Source: Imperialibacter sp. EC-SDR9
GTDB taxonomy: Bacteria > Bacteroidota > Bacteroidia > Cytophagales > Cyclobacteriaceae
Direction of reading: 5' to 3'
NCBI RefSeq assembly: GCF_902498805.1
Contig: NZ_LR701581.1
Coordinates: 152,338 to 216,337 of the forward strand
Length of the DNA: 64,000 nt
Below the pieces are notes generated by a model. That model saw only the letters and a list, made by a program, of their open reading frames with translations. It made no database searches and was not told the origin of the DNA. Shown here one piece after another: positions 9,045-17,847 of the stretch (positions are counted from its first letter, which is position 1; every line of letters begins with the position of its first letter). The position numbers were made by a program, and so were the translations under genes.

Positions 9045-10422
9045 ACTTCTCCATTCGTCGGTAAAGCGAAGAGCGGGTCAGCCCCAGCTCCTGAGCAGCC
9101 TGGGTAATATTGCCATTGTGGCGTTTGAGTGCTTTGCGGATCAGAATTCGCTCCATCTCTTCGATGTTGTAGGCGTCCAGATTTACTGCAGTTTCATCAG
9201 TTTCTTTACCTCCCTGGTTCAGAAAGAAATCGTCGGCTTCGAGCACCATGCTGCGGCTCATGATAACGGCCCGCTCCACCGCATGCTCCAGCTCCCTTAC
9301 GTTTCCGGGCCATGTGTACTTCTGCATTCTTTTTATTACCGAAGGACTTAGTGACCGGATGGGCTTGTTGTACTTTTTCGTAAACTGCCCGAGGTAATGT
9401 TCTGCAAGCAAAGGAATATCGTCAAGGCGATCTCTCAATGGCGGGATGTTGATTTCAATGGTGTTGATCCGGTAGAGTAAGTCCTGACGGAATTCGCTCT
9501 TTTTCACCATGTCGTACAAGTACATGTTGGTGGCGCAAATGAGGCGGATGTCAATAGGCCTGGGTTTGTTGGAGCCAACCCTGGTAACCTGCCTCGACTG
9601 TAGCACTGAGAGTAGCTTGGCCTGGAGTGGTGTCGACAGGTTGCCAATTTCATCGAGAAACAAAGTGCCACCAGAAGCTGTTTCGAAGCGTCCTGCACGG
9701 TCTTCTTTCGCATCGGTAAACGAACCTTTTGTATGTCCAAATAGCTCGCTTTCGAATAGTGTTTCGCTCACCGCCCCCAAGTCGACGCTGAGAAACACTT
9801 CAGAAGTTCGTTTCGAATGGCGGTGGATAGCCCGTGCCACCAGCTCCTTGCCTGTGCCATTTTCACCAAGTATCAGCACATTGGCGTCTGTTCCCGCCAC
9901 CATCTCAATGGTGTCGAACACTTTCATAATGGCATCGCTTCTGCCAATAATCTCCTGGTACTTAGTATCCAGGTCCTCGTTAATCTGTTTTTGTCTGTCT
10001 TTGAGTTTGTTGGTCTCCAGCCTCGACTCACGCAGCCTCATGCAGGAAGAAACTGTGGCCAGCAACTTCTCGTTTTCCCATGGCTTTAGCACAAAGTCGG
10101 TGGCTCCTTCCTTGATGGCTTTTACCGCTACTTCCACATCGCCATAGGCGGTAATCAGTATCACAACTGCCGATGGATCCATTTCTAGGATTTTGTCGAG
10201 CCAGAAAAAGCCTTCGTGTCCCGAGCTAACATCTTTCGTGAAATTCATGTCCAGGAGAATGACATCGAATGTTTCATTCATCAAAATATTGGGAAGCGAC
10301 TCGGGGTTTTTCTCTGTCACCACCTCCAGGAAATGTCGCTTCAGAAATATTTTGGCGGCGCTCAGCACGTCCGGGTTGTCGTCAACAATAAGAATTCTCC
10401 CTGCCTGGTTACTCTTTCTCAT
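9034..10422 (-). CDS. Sigma-54-dependent response regulator (NtrC family)
   Basis: A 462-residue regulator in three parts: receiver domain (phosphoacceptor Asp58 in ILLDMNF, switch Thr in LITAYG, Lys in LKPW), AAA+ domain (Walker A GENGTGKE, Walker B GGTLFLDEIGN, arginine finger region), and C-terminal Fis-type HTH (GNITQAAQELGLTRSSLYRRM). The sigma-54 contact loop, normally GAFTGA, reads GSFTDA; the essential Thr is kept. When phosphorylated by the overlapping kinase gene product, it should remodel sigma-54 RNA polymerase at target promoters. It is first in the two-gene operon. No target operon is identifiable in the window. Confidence 0.93.
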   Translation of the reverse strand: MRKSNQAGRILIVDDNPDVLSAAKIFLKRHFLEVVTEKNPESLPNILMNETFDVILLDMNFTKDVSSGHEGFFWLDKILEMDPSAVVILITAYGDVEVAVKAIKEGATDFVLKPWENEKLLATVSSCMRLRESRLETNKLKDRQKQINEDLDTKYQEIIGRSDAIMKVFDTIEMVAGTDANVLILGENGTGKELVARAIHRHSKRTSEVFLSVDLGAVSETLFESELFGHTKGSFTDAKEDRAGRFETASGGTLFLDEIGNLSTPLQAKLLSVLQSRQVTRVGSNKPRPIDIRLICATNMYLYDMVKKSEFRQDLLYRINTIEINIPPLRDRLDDIPLLAEHYLGQFTKKYNKPIRSLSPSVIKRMQKYTWPGNVRELEHAVERAVIMSRSMVLEADDFFLNQGGKETDETAVNLDAYNIEEMERILIRKALKRHNGNITQAAQELGLTRSSLYRRMEKYDF

Positions 10423-10596
10423 TTATACATAGCTTTTGCCCACTCCATTTTAAACAATAATAATACCTTTTACCAATAGAAGTAAGTGTAATGGCAAGTG
10501 CTTGAATGTCAGTTCTTAATAAAACTATAAAAGCGTGTGAGTAGAAAATTTTTGTTCGCTGGCGGACGGTTGAGGTCGCTGATGCACGCCAACCAA

Positions 10597-11865
10597 TCAA
10601 AGGGTAGCGAGAAGCCTTTCGATGTATCTTTTCTCGGGCAAGCTAGTTGTAAGCTCAATGGCCTGGCGAAAGCAGCTGGCTGCCAAATTAGTATCGTCCA
10701 TTGCCATGTAGATTTTGCCCAGCAGTGAGAAGTAGTATTGGTTTTGCACCAGGGAGCCTTTGGCATCCAGTTCCTGGAGCTTTTCGTAGGCAACAAATGA
10801 GCCCTGGCTATAGAAGGTGGCGATCAGCCAATTCAGTTGAATAGTTGCACCAGGATCGCTGCGCAACAGGTATTCGTATAGTTCGCAAATGCTTGACCAA
10901 TCTGTTTCCTCAAAGGACGGAGCTTGAGCATGTTCGTAAGCTATCGCAGCCTCCACCTGGTATTTGCTGTAGTTTTTTTCTGCAATCGACAAACGGAAAT
11001 AGTGCTGCCCAAGGCTGATCATCTCTGCGTCCCAAAGTCCCCGATCCTGACTTTCTAAATCGATCAGCTTTTTCTCAATATCCTCTCTGGCTGGAAACCT
11101 GGCGGCATGGAGAAGGAACAAAGAGAACAAAGCCAACGAGTCTGCTGTTTTCAGCTTTTCATTGTCTGTCACCAGTTTGATCAGCCGGATGGCTTCAAAG
11201 CACAACTCCTCTCTGATAATAAAATCGTTATCGGTTGAGGAGTAGCCTTCATTGAAAAGCAGATAGATGATTAAATGCACCTCATCCAGTTTTTCTTTCA
11301 CCTTTAAATGGTCCGGATCGGGAAAGAAGAGATTCTTTTCATGGATCAATTGTTTTGAGCGTACAATGGATTTGGCCACTGCTTCTTCAGTCATAAGCAG
11401 GCCACGGGCAATTTGTCTTACTGTCAGCCCGGCTACATGCCTCAGCACAAAAATGAGCTGGTTCTTGATAGAAAAGGAAGGGTGACAGCAAGCCACAATC
11501 ATCCGCAGCTGACTGTCTTCAATTTCGTTGTCGAGGAAAAGCATCTCAAGCTTGATATCTTCCCGTGTATTAAGAAAGGATTCCGCCGGCAGCGGCTCGA
11601 ACCGTTTTTTTCGCAGAGCGTTGATCGCCTTGTTTTTACACACTTTAAAAAGCCAGTTCACTGGCTGATCCGGAATGCCGTTTTGTTCCCAATGTCTGAT
11701 GGCAGACTCGAAGGCTTCCTGCACGATGTCTTCAGCAAGCTCGAGCTGCTGAAGGCCGAAGTACCGGGCCAGGGAGGTCACCATCTTACCGTACCATTGT
11801 TGGTAAAGATGGTTGACCAGCTTTTGTGTTTCAAAATGGTAAGGAGCCTGTTCCTGCTTCATCAA
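10597..11865 (-). CDS. ECF42-type RNA polymerase sigma factor with TPR-like C-terminal extension
   Basis: A 422-residue sigma factor, far longer than an ordinary ECF. Region 2 is near the N-terminus (LAEDIVQEAFESAIRHW; PVNWLFKVCKNKAINALRKKR), region 4 at about 125-185 (HVAGLTVRQIARGLLMTEEAVAKSI). The remaining 230 residues are the conserved C-terminal extension of this group (LIIYLLFNEGYSS, ALFSLFLLHAARFPAR), with TPR-like helices. It overlaps the DGPF gene by 4 bases (11862-11865). The pairing with a DGPF/YCII-domain protein is the defining context of ECF42 in the literature. These systems have no classical anti-sigma factor; the C-terminal extension is reported to be needed for activity. 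Confidence 0.9.
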   Translation of the reverse strand: MMKQEQAPYHFETQKLVNHLYQQWYGKMVTSLARYFGLQQLELAEDIVQEAFESAIRHWEQNGIPDQPVNWLFKVCKNKAINALRKKRFEPLPAESFLNTREDIKLEMLFLDNEIEDSQLRMIVACCHPSFSIKNQLIFVLRHVAGLTVRQIARGLLMTEEAVAKSIVRSKQLIHEKNLFFPDPDHLKVKEKLDEVHLIIYLLFNEGYSSTDNDFIIREELCFEAIRLIKLVTDNEKLKTADSLALFSLFLLHAARFPAREDIEKKLIDLESQDRGLWDAEMISLGQHYFRLSIAEKNYSKYQVEAAIAYEHAQAPSFEETDWSSICELYEYLLRSDPGATIQLNWLIATFYSQGSFVAYEKLQELDAKGSLVQNQYYFSLLGKIYMAMDDTNLAASCFRQAIELTTSLPEKRYIERLLATL

Positions 11866-12200
11866 AAGTCCATGATGGGCCTAAGCTCCACAAGTCCATC
11901 ATATTTGAAAATGGGGCAGGTTTTGGCGATGCTTATGGCTTCTTCCATGTCAGTTGCCAGGAACACAAAGAAGCCGCTGATGGCTTCCTTCGATTCAATG
12001 AATGGACCATCTGTTTCTACTTTATTTTTGTAGATCATCGCACCAGAGCCTTCTAAAGGGTCGCTCATCACATGACGGTTCTCTTTCTCGAGACCTTCTT
12101 TCCATTTAACATATTCAGAAATATCAGCTTCCATCTGTGCTGGAGTCATTTCGTTCATTGCTGCAAGGTCTTCCCTAATCAGGATCAAAAACTTTTTCAT
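11862..12200 (-). CDS. DGPF/YCII-domain protein, partner of ECF42 sigma factor
   Basis: A 112-residue YCII-related protein. The hallmark TDGPFIESKEAISGFF motif sits in the middle of a ferredoxin-like dimeric alpha/beta barrel fold (MKKFLILI start, GLVELRPI end). It is the upstream gene of the pair and its stop overlaps the start of the sigma factor (ATGA-type overlap), so expression is coupled. In known ECF42 loci the DGPF genes are targets of the sigma factor; whether the protein senses a ligand is unknown. Confidence 0.9.
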   Translation of the reverse strand: MKKFLILIREDLAAMNEMTPAQMEADISEYVKWKEGLEKENRHVMSDPLEGSGAMIYKNKVETDGPFIESKEAISGFFVFLATDMEEAISIAKTCPIFKYDGLVELRPIMDF

Positions 12201-12284
12201 AAGGTAAAATTTAAGTGTTTTTCTCCTGTAGACAAGGTGGTCATGCTTTTTTGGACAACTATCTCACGAATTTTCTTTTTGAGA

Positions 12285-13070
12285 CTAGGACATTACGCCG
12301 ACCAGCTCCTTTAGGAATTTGGCAGCTACAAATGCAGTCATGTCGTTCACATCCCTGACCGGATTGTATTCTACAATGTCGGCGGCTACGATATGCAGGT
12401 GCTTGTGGCGCTGAATGAAATCAATCACCTGCCTGGTAGTGGCACCGCCCGGTTCGTAATGAGAAATGCCGGGAGCAAAGGCCGGGTCAAGCACGTCGAT
12501 ATCCAGGCTTAGGTACACAGGCCCATCAATATCAATGGTCATGTCCTCCGTCCATTTATTCATTGGAATAATGTTGACATTGAATTTTTCCGCTTGCTCT
12601 TTTTGGTGCTTGTTGAGTGTGCGAATGCCCACCTGTGTAAGGCTTTGTGCCGAGCCATTCTCCATGATTCTTGCAAATGGACAGGCGTGAGAAAATCGAT
12701 TGCCATCCAGTTCGTCGTACAAGTCGGGGTGAGCATCGAGGTGCAGGATAGAAAGCTTCGGAAAGTGAGGAGCTACTACTTGCAAAAGGGGATAGGTTAT
12801 GGAGTGATCACCACCCACGAAGATCCATTTATCGGAAGGCGTATAGATTTTGGAGATCTCTGTTTGCAATGCATCATACGGAACCATCGGCGAGATGTCT
12901 CCGGCATCGTTCAACAAGTCCTCCACATTTTGACCAGCTTCATTGAAGTAGTTGGTGGCATCTGAATGCAGCGCTTTTCGAATGAGGGGAGGGGCTTGTG
13001 CCGGGCCTCGCATGAAGGATGAGTTGGCGTCGAAGGGGATGCCTAGTAGGTTGATAGGGTTCATTTGCAT
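12285..13070 (-). CDS. Ureohydrolase (agmatinase/arginase/formimidoylglutamase family)
   Basis: A 261-residue binuclear Mn enzyme of the ureohydrolase family. All metal motifs are visible: GGDHSITYPLL, LHLDAHPDLYDEL and SLDIDVLDPAFAPG. It hydrolyses a guanidino group, releasing urea, or formamide in the formimidoylglutamase branch. The length and the N-terminal PFDANSSFMRGPAQAPP fit agmatinase-like proteins, but substrate cannot be assigned from sequence alone. No spermidine or histidine-degradation genes lie near to settle it. The start could be Met1 or Met3. Confidence 0.85.
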   Translation of the reverse strand: MQMNPINLLGIPFDANSSFMRGPAQAPPLIRKALHSDATNYFNEAGQNVEDLLNDAGDISPMVPYDALQTEISKIYTPSDKWIFVGGDHSITYPLLQVVAPHFPKLSILHLDAHPDLYDELDGNRFSHACPFARIMENGSAQSLTQVGIRTLNKHQKEQAEKFNVNIIPMNKWTEDMTIDIDGPVYLSLDIDVLDPAFAPGISHYEPGGATTRQVIDFIQRHKHLHIVAADIVEYNPVRDVNDMTAFVAAKFLKELVGVMS

Positions 13071-13154
13071 GGTGGCTGATCTGGCTACTTTGCGGCCAAT
13101 CTGCCGTTTTTTAGGTTAAAATTAGTTAGTATATTTACAAACTACCGAAAACAA

Positions 13155-13721
13155 ATGATAGCAGTAGCTGAAAAATTCACTTATTCTAAATATCTCCAGT
13201 TGGATGATGACAAGCGATATGAAATCATCGATGGAGAACTTTTTGATATGTCACCAGCGCCCTCTTTAAAGCATCAGGCCTTTTCACGGAATCTGCAAAA
13301 GCTTATCATGGACTATGTATATGGTAACAAATTGGGGCATGTATTTGATGCGCCAGCTGATGTGAGATTTGATGAGCACAACGTCGTGCAGCCCGATTTG
13401 ATTTTTATCAGCCATGCCAATGAGGGTATTTTGACAGAAAGAAATATCAGTGGCTCGCCCGACCTTCTTGTCGAAATTCTATCACCCTCCACCTTTCATC
13501 ACGATCAGGAGAGAAAAAAAGCACTTTATGAGAAGTTTGGGGTAAAAGAGTTTTGGGTAGTTGATCCTGCCAATGAGGTGATAGAGATTTTCTCGTTGAA
13601 TGGGAAGAAGTACGAGTTGCTTGCATTTGCCTCGCAAAAAGGAACGGTTGATTCATCGGTACTTAAGGGGTTTTCAGTAACGATAGAGCAAATCAGAGCT
13701 AAAGAATTTGATAAAAAATAG
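13155..13721 (+). CDS. Uma2 family (DUF820) putative restriction-endonuclease-like protein
   Basis: A 188-residue Uma2/DUF820 protein with a PD-(D/E)XK nuclease-type core: DDDKRYEIIDGELFDMSPAPS, then VQPDLIFIS, PDLLVEILSPST and KALYEKFGVKEFWVVDP, which provide the D...E-x-K-like active site. These proteins are abundant in cyanobacteria and some Bacteroidota; their function is unclear and some are linked to mobile elements. It stands alone, divergent from the ureohydrolase gene. Its final codons overlap the terminator of the convergent MerR gene. Confidence 0.85.
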   Translation: MIAVAEKFTYSKYLQLDDDKRYEIIDGELFDMSPAPSLKHQAFSRNLQKLIMDYVYGNKLGHVFDAPADVRFDEHNVVQPDLIFISHANEGILTERNISGSPDLLVEILSPSTFHHDQERKKALYEKFGVKEFWVVDPANEVIEIFSLNGKKYELLAFASQKGTVDSSVLKGFSVTIEQIRAKEFDKK

Positions 13722-13747
13722 CAGGCCGCAGCGGCTACTGCGGCCTG
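13711..13747 (-). terminator. Terminator of the MerR gene, shared convergent region
   Basis: A 10-bp perfect stem (CAGGCCGCAG / CTGCGGCCTG, 13722-13747) with a 6-base loop lies between two convergent genes. On the minus strand it is followed by a T-rich tract (13711-13720) within the 3' end of the Uma2 gene, so it is a good terminator for the MerR gene. On the plus strand the following tract has few T, so it is weaker there. Confidence 0.8.
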
Positions 13748-13756
13748 GTTATTACG

Positions 13757-14524
13757 CTAATCTTGTAGCTTCATTCCATTCTCACAAAACTGGTACATCG
13801 CCTTTTTTATGTATTCAGCCAACCCAACGGCAAACTTGTCATAGTTGACCTTGAATCGCTCGTCCGCCACGTACATGTCGGCCAGGCCTCGGTACTTTTC
13901 TTCTGTTACTTCGAAAAACTGCCCTACCCATGCATGATGCTTAGCGATCAGCCGTTGCACCTCCCGATGGGTGACTGGCTGGTTCATTAAGGCTACCATT
14001 TGGCGGCAAAAGTCGTCCGACTGCTTTTTTGTATCAGCCCATTCGTCTTTTGTCTTTTTTCGGATCACATTTTCAGAATGATCCAGGGCCTCCTTACCCC
14101 ATCTGTCCACTACTTCCTGACGATAGGTTTTCACCTGCTCTTCGGTGAAACCCTCGTACATTTCCTTATCAGTTATCATTGTCTTTTTGTTTTTAAGTTC
14201 ATCAATCGTTTTATCCAAAGTGTTTAACAACACCTTGTTTCTGGCAATCTGTTTATGAATTTCCGACTTCTGGAACTCCAGTGATTCCAGCAAGTCAAAA
14301 TCCTTTTCGTCCATGATCTTTTTAATCTCTTTAAGAGCAAAGCCCAACTCACGGTAGAACAGGATCTGTTGCAAGCGTAGCATTTCCTGCCTGCCATAGT
14401 ACCTGTATCCTGAATCAAACCCTCGTTCTTTGGGAGTCAAAAGACCAATCTGATCGTAGTGATGAAGTGTGCGCACACTTACACCAGCCAGTTTAGCCAG
14501 CTTTTTTACTGTATAGCCTGCCAT
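13757..14524 (-). CDS. MerR family regulator with TipAS antibiotic-recognition domain
   Basis: A 255-residue TipA-like regulator. The N-terminal winged helix (YTVKKLAKLAGVSVRTLHHYDQIGLL) and wing (YRYYGRQEMLRLQQILFYRELGF) are clear MerR signatures; a dimerisation coiled coil follows (about 75-115). The C-terminal 140 residues (YEGFTEEQVKTYRQEVVDRWG; HHAWVGQFFEVTEEKYRGLADMY) are the TipAS domain, which in the family binds thiopeptides and other multidrug ligands. It probably regulates itself through the dyad upstream of its start. It lies downstream of, but 150 bases apart from, a metallo-beta-lactamase gene. Confidence 0.92.
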   Translation of the reverse strand: MAGYTVKKLAKLAGVSVRTLHHYDQIGLLTPKERGFDSGYRYYGRQEMLRLQQILFYRELGFALKEIKKIMDEKDFDLLESLEFQKSEIHKQIARNKVLLNTLDKTIDELKNKKTMITDKEMYEGFTEEQVKTYRQEVVDRWGKEALDHSENVIRKKTKDEWADTKKQSDDFCRQMVALMNQPVTHREVQRLIAKHHAWVGQFFEVTEEKYRGLADMYVADERFKVNYDKFAVGLAEYIKKAMYQFCENGMKLQD

Positions 14525-14546
14525 ACATTTTCATTAATGATGATGC

Positions 14547-14578
14547 AAAGAAAAGCTATGACGTAACGTCAGAGTCAA
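14547..14578 (-). promoter_or_regulatory. MerR-type promoter/operator upstream of the TipA-like gene
   Basis: On the minus strand a TTGACT hexamer (14578-14573) is followed by the perfect palindrome TGACGTTACGTCA (14571-14559), within the space before the start codon at 14524. A dyad placed just downstream of the -35-like element is the classic MerR-family arrangement, in which the regulator twists an overlong spacer. A T-rich stretch ending TTTG (to 14547) may serve as the -7 element. Autoregulation is an inference from position. Confidence 0.7.
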
Positions 14579-14675
14579 GGTTTTTTTCAACTTTTTTAGC
14601 TTGGAGGGAAGTATAGAAATGAAAAAAGGGAAACGGCACCGCCATTTCCCCCAAATTATTGCGAGTTCTTAAGGG

Positions 14676-15437
14676 CTATGGTTTGTAGTCCTTCAACAGC
14701 TTCGCCGTATTCTCGATCGCTCCGGGTTCTAGTGTGCCATGTCCGGGAATGACCATCTTTGGTTTAGGAAACCGTTGCTTCATCTTTTCAAGACTTGCAG
14801 GCCAGGCGGCTACATCGGCATCGCCAAGGTTACCAAGAGACTTGGTTTTGGCGTCTTTGATAAAGCAACCTCCATAAAGGATTTTTTCTGAAGGGAAGTA
14901 CACCACCACATTGTCCGATGTGTGTCCTGCACCTGGGTAGAAAACCTCTATTTTGTCTCCCGCAAGGGTGATGGTCGTGTCGCTTTTAAAAAGGACGTCA
15001 GGCTTAGCAATGCCATTTTCCGCGGCCAGTTTGGCCGTTAGCTCCGAACTCACGGCTGGAATACCTCTTTGTTTTAGGATATCAATACCACCTATCCGGT
15101 CATCGTGGAAGTGCGTGATCACAAAGCTGGCCACCGGTTTTTTGATCTCACTGTCAATCCAGTCAAGGAGCTGAATGGTTTGATCATTGCCCCAGGGCGT
15201 GTCAATGACTACCACGCTGTCTTTGCCCACGAAGATGACAGCATTGGCACCCACTTTTCCGCCCTGGTAGGCGCCGTATGACTCATAAATGTATATCGAG
15301 TTGCTGTGTTTTTTAACCTCAATCCGGAACTGAGCATGGGCAGTTCCGATACAAAACAATATTGCAATGAAAGGAAGAAGTTTCCTGATCCCGGCGGCCA
15401 ACCAATCTGTCATCATAAATCTCAAAACAGTAATCAT
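14676..15437 (-). CDS. Subclass B1 metallo-beta-lactamase
   Basis: A 253-residue exported zinc enzyme predicted to hydrolyse beta-lactams. After a signal peptide (about 19-35, ending GTAHA) all B1 residues are present: H109-F-H111-D-D113 (standard 116/118/120), H172 in GAGHTSDN (196), C191 in GGCFIKD (221), H233 in PGHG (263). The substrate-binding Lys194 (224) and Asn203 in SLGNLGDAD (233) are also kept. Cys221 and the LGNLGDA-AWPASL segment separate true B1 enzymes from general MBL-fold hydrolases. The start overlaps the M28 peptidase stop by one base (TAATG), so translation is coupled; an alternative start at 15416 would shorten the signal peptide. No mobile element flanks it, so it looks chromosomal and intrinsic. 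Confidence 0.92.
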   Translation of the reverse strand: MITVLRFMMTDWLAAGIRKLLPFIAILFCIGTAHAQFRIEVKKHSNSIYIYESYGAYQGGKVGANAVIFVGKDSVVVIDTPWGNDQTIQLLDWIDSEIKKPVASFVITHFHDDRIGGIDILKQRGIPAVSSELTAKLAAENGIAKPDVLFKSDTTITLAGDKIEVFYPGAGHTSDNVVVYFPSEKILYGGCFIKDAKTKSLGNLGDADVAAWPASLEKMKQRFPKPKMVIPGHGTLEPGAIENTAKLLKDYKP

Positions 15438-16822
15438 TAAAGCCCGTACTTATCAATCAAATAGGTTAAAGCCGCCATAGTAGCAGCGCCCAACTCCAGT
15501 TCTCTCCGGCTCACCTTATCAAACGTGTCAATCGCCGTATGGTGGTAGTCGAAGTACCGCTGTGGATCCGGGTAGAAGCCAATCATGGGCACACCTTGCG
15601 TTGCCAGTGGGCTGATGTCGGCCCCACCACCTCCGGTGTCAAACTTGTAAATCTGATAAGGCACAAACAATGGCGCCCAGCCTTTGATGCGCTCTACCTG
15701 CTTGTCTTCAGCAGTAAAAGTAAACCCAAGCGGTTTGAAGCCACCACGATCCGATTCCATGGCAGCAATGTGTTTCTCTTTATTTTCGGCAGCCAATTCG
15801 GCGTATTTCCGTCCTCCCCTAAGGCCATTTTCTTCGTTCATGAACATAACTGCTCTTAAGGTTCTTTTTGGCTTGTAGCCAATGGCCTTCAGAATCCGAA
15901 GCACCTCAATAGACTGCACACAGCCTGTGCCATCGTCGTGGGCCCCCTGCGCCAGATCCCATGAGTCGAGGTGGCCACCAACAACAATGTATTCGTCGGC
16001 TTTGCTGCTGCCCTTAAGTTCGCCCACTACATTGTGTGATAGCTTGTCGGGTAGCATCTGGGAATGCGTCTCAAAGTAGAACTCCAGCTCAGGGTCGTCT
16101 TTCAGCATCCTGCTCAGCTTGTCGGCATCGTTGGTGCTGATGGCAACCGCTGGCAGCTTGTAAAGGTTGAGTGTGTAGTTTGTGCTGCCAGTGTGCGGGT
16201 TGTCGTCCAGTGCGTTGGTGAGCGAGCGAACAACCGCACCTATTGCTCCATATTTAGCCGCTTCTGATGGCCCGGCTCCCCTTTGGTTGCCTGCGCCGCC
16301 ATAAGCTTCAAACGTTTCGATCAAAGTAGGATCCATGCGGCGGTTGAAAAAGACGATTTTGCCTTTCACACCAGCTTCGCCGAGAGCGGCCAACTCCTCA
16401 AAGTTTTGCACTTCTACTATTTTTCCAGCGACACCATTAGGCCCTGAGCCCACTGAGTTACCCAGCGCCACAACGTTTACGTCAACTGAACCCATTTTAG
16501 AGTTGACAATCTTGCCAATTTCCTTTTGACCTCTTACCCAATGAGGCACCATTACTTCCTGAAGAAATACGTTGTCAAACTCAAAAGCTTCCATCGTTTC
16601 TTTGCTCCAGTCTACTGCGGCGGCGGCTCCGGGTGAGCCAGCCAGCCTTGCCCCGATTTGGCCGGTAAGAAAGTCCAGCATTTGATAAGACTCGCCTCTG
16701 GCAAGTGCTTCGTCGTAGATTTTGCGAAGCATTTCAACATCCTGGTCGTCAGTTTTTACTTTTTGGCCCTGCAAACTGCTAATTAGCAGACAGGAGAAAA
16801 GTACGAGAGCAATGTGTTTCAT
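15437..16822 (-). CDS. Secreted M28 family metallopeptidase with PA domain
   Basis: A 461-residue zinc aminopeptidase/carboxypeptidase Q-like enzyme. The start is taken at 16822, giving a signal peptide MKHIALVLFSCLLISSLQGQ; upstream codons to 16909 do not look like a signal. A protease-associated domain (about 120-250) sits inside the N-terminal half. The M28 zinc ligands follow: VVGGHLDSWD (His, Asp), GAHDDGTGC (bridging Asp), NEENGLRGG (catalytic Glu and ligand Glu), ESDRGG (Asp), and YHHTAIDTFD (His). It acts in the periplasm on peptides. It is the upstream gene of a two-gene unit with the metallo-beta-lactamase. Confidence 0.92.
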   Translation of the reverse strand: MKHIALVLFSCLLISSLQGQKVKTDDQDVEMLRKIYDEALARGESYQMLDFLTGQIGARLAGSPGAAAAVDWSKETMEAFEFDNVFLQEVMVPHWVRGQKEIGKIVNSKMGSVDVNVVALGNSVGSGPNGVAGKIVEVQNFEELAALGEAGVKGKIVFFNRRMDPTLIETFEAYGGAGNQRGAGPSEAAKYGAIGAVVRSLTNALDDNPHTGSTNYTLNLYKLPAVAISTNDADKLSRMLKDDPELEFYFETHSQMLPDKLSHNVVGELKGSSKADEYIVVGGHLDSWDLAQGAHDDGTGCVQSIEVLRILKAIGYKPKRTLRAVMFMNEENGLRGGRKYAELAAENKEKHIAAMESDRGGFKPLGFTFTAEDKQVERIKGWAPLFVPYQIYKFDTGGGGADISPLATQGVPMIGFYPDPQRYFDYHHTAIDTFDKVSRRELELGAATMAALTYLIDKYGL

Positions 16823-17124
16823 ATTCAGTATTTCGTTTTCAATGTTTTCGGATGAGTCACAATAAGTGAGGGTATTGCTGCGGCCGACGTTTCCATCGCA
16901 ACCTGACAAGAGATTGCAAGATAATGGTGGGTTTGAAAAAAATACAGACCAATACTGTAATTCATTGGCATGAAAGTAAACAAATAGAGTAGTCTTTGTC
17001 GTTAAGGTGGGAAAAGAGTATAAACATTGGTGAATTAAAAAGTATTAACTAAAAGATTCGTTGTGGATTTCCCAATCGTTCGAGGTATTATTGTATATTA
17101 AAATTTCTTAAAACCCTTTTGTTC

Positions 17125-17841
17125 ATGAGTGCAGTCATTCAAACCAGAGACGTTTCCAAAAAATATGTGATGGGTAGCGAAACTATTCATGCACTCAAGT
17201 CGATCACAATAGATATCAATAGGGGCGAGTATGTGGCCTTCATGGGGCCTTCAGGTTCTGGAAAATCTACCCTGATGAACATAGTGGGATGTCTTGATAC
17301 GCCATCTGGCGGCCAGTACATCCTCAATAACCATGACGTTAGCGATCTTACCGAAAATGAGCTGGCGGAAATCAGGAACAAGGAGATCGGGTTCGTTTTC
17401 CAGACTTTCAACCTGCTGCCAAGGCAGTCGTCTCTTGAGAACGTTGCACTTCCGCTTATTTATGCTGGGATGAACCGGGAAGACAGGGAAGAGCAAGCCA
17501 TGGCAGCCCTCGCTGGTGTTGGACTTGCTGAAAGGGCTCGTCATAAGCCCAATGAGTTATCGGGTGGACAGCGCCAGAGAGTCGCCATTGCGAGAGCGCT
17601 CGTTAATAATCCTTCGATTATCCTGGCGGATGAGCCGACTGGTAACCTCGACACGAAGACCTCTTACAGCATCATGGAGCTTTTTCAGGAGCTGCACGAC
17701 AAAGGCAACACCATCATTATGGTGACACACGAAGAAGATATTGCAACGTATGCGCACCGGGTCATCAGGCTAAGGGACGGTTTGATTGAATCTGATACCC
17801 AAAACGAGAACATCAGCCGCCATGTATCAGAGCCGGTCTGA
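17125..17841 (+). CDS. ABC transporter ATP-binding protein (MacB/LolD type)
   Basis: A 238-residue ATPase with Walker [11 protein letters not shown]-loop VFQTFNLLP, signature [15 protein letters not shown], Walker [12 protein letters not shown] and the switch His in MVTHEED. The ETIHALKSI and [14 protein letters not shown] segments place it in the MacB/LolD/FtsE group, which drives mechanotransmission permeases rather than import. No MacB-like permease lies nearby, so it is an orphan subunit. ATG at 17125 is preferred over the TTG at 17119. The adenosyltransferase gene follows 6 bases after its stop. Confidence 0.92.
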   Translation: MSAVIQTRDVSKKYVMGSETIHALKSITIDINRGEYVAFMGPSGSGKSTLMNIVGCLDTPSGGQYILNNHDVSDLTENELAEIRNKEIGFVFQTFNLLPRQSSLENVALPLIYAGMNREDREEQAMAALAGVGLAERARHKPNELSGGQRQRVAIARALVNNPSIILADEPTGNLDTKTSYSIMELFQELHDKGNTIIMVTHEEDIATYAHRVIRLRDGLIESDTQNENISRHVSEPV

Positions 17842-17847
17842 TATCGA

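Noticed and set aside
9509..10147. 212-codon open frame on the plus strand
   Set aside because: Antisense to the sigma-54 regulator; Ser-rich low-complexity translation without motifs.
10490..10510. Sigma-54-like -24/-12 element (TGGCA ... TTGA)
   Set aside because: Spacing is one base short, the second box is weak, and it points away from the two-component operon.
11413..12033. 206-codon open frame on the plus strand
   Set aside because: Crosses two real minus-strand genes (ECF42 sigma factor and DGPF protein) and has no recognisable domain.
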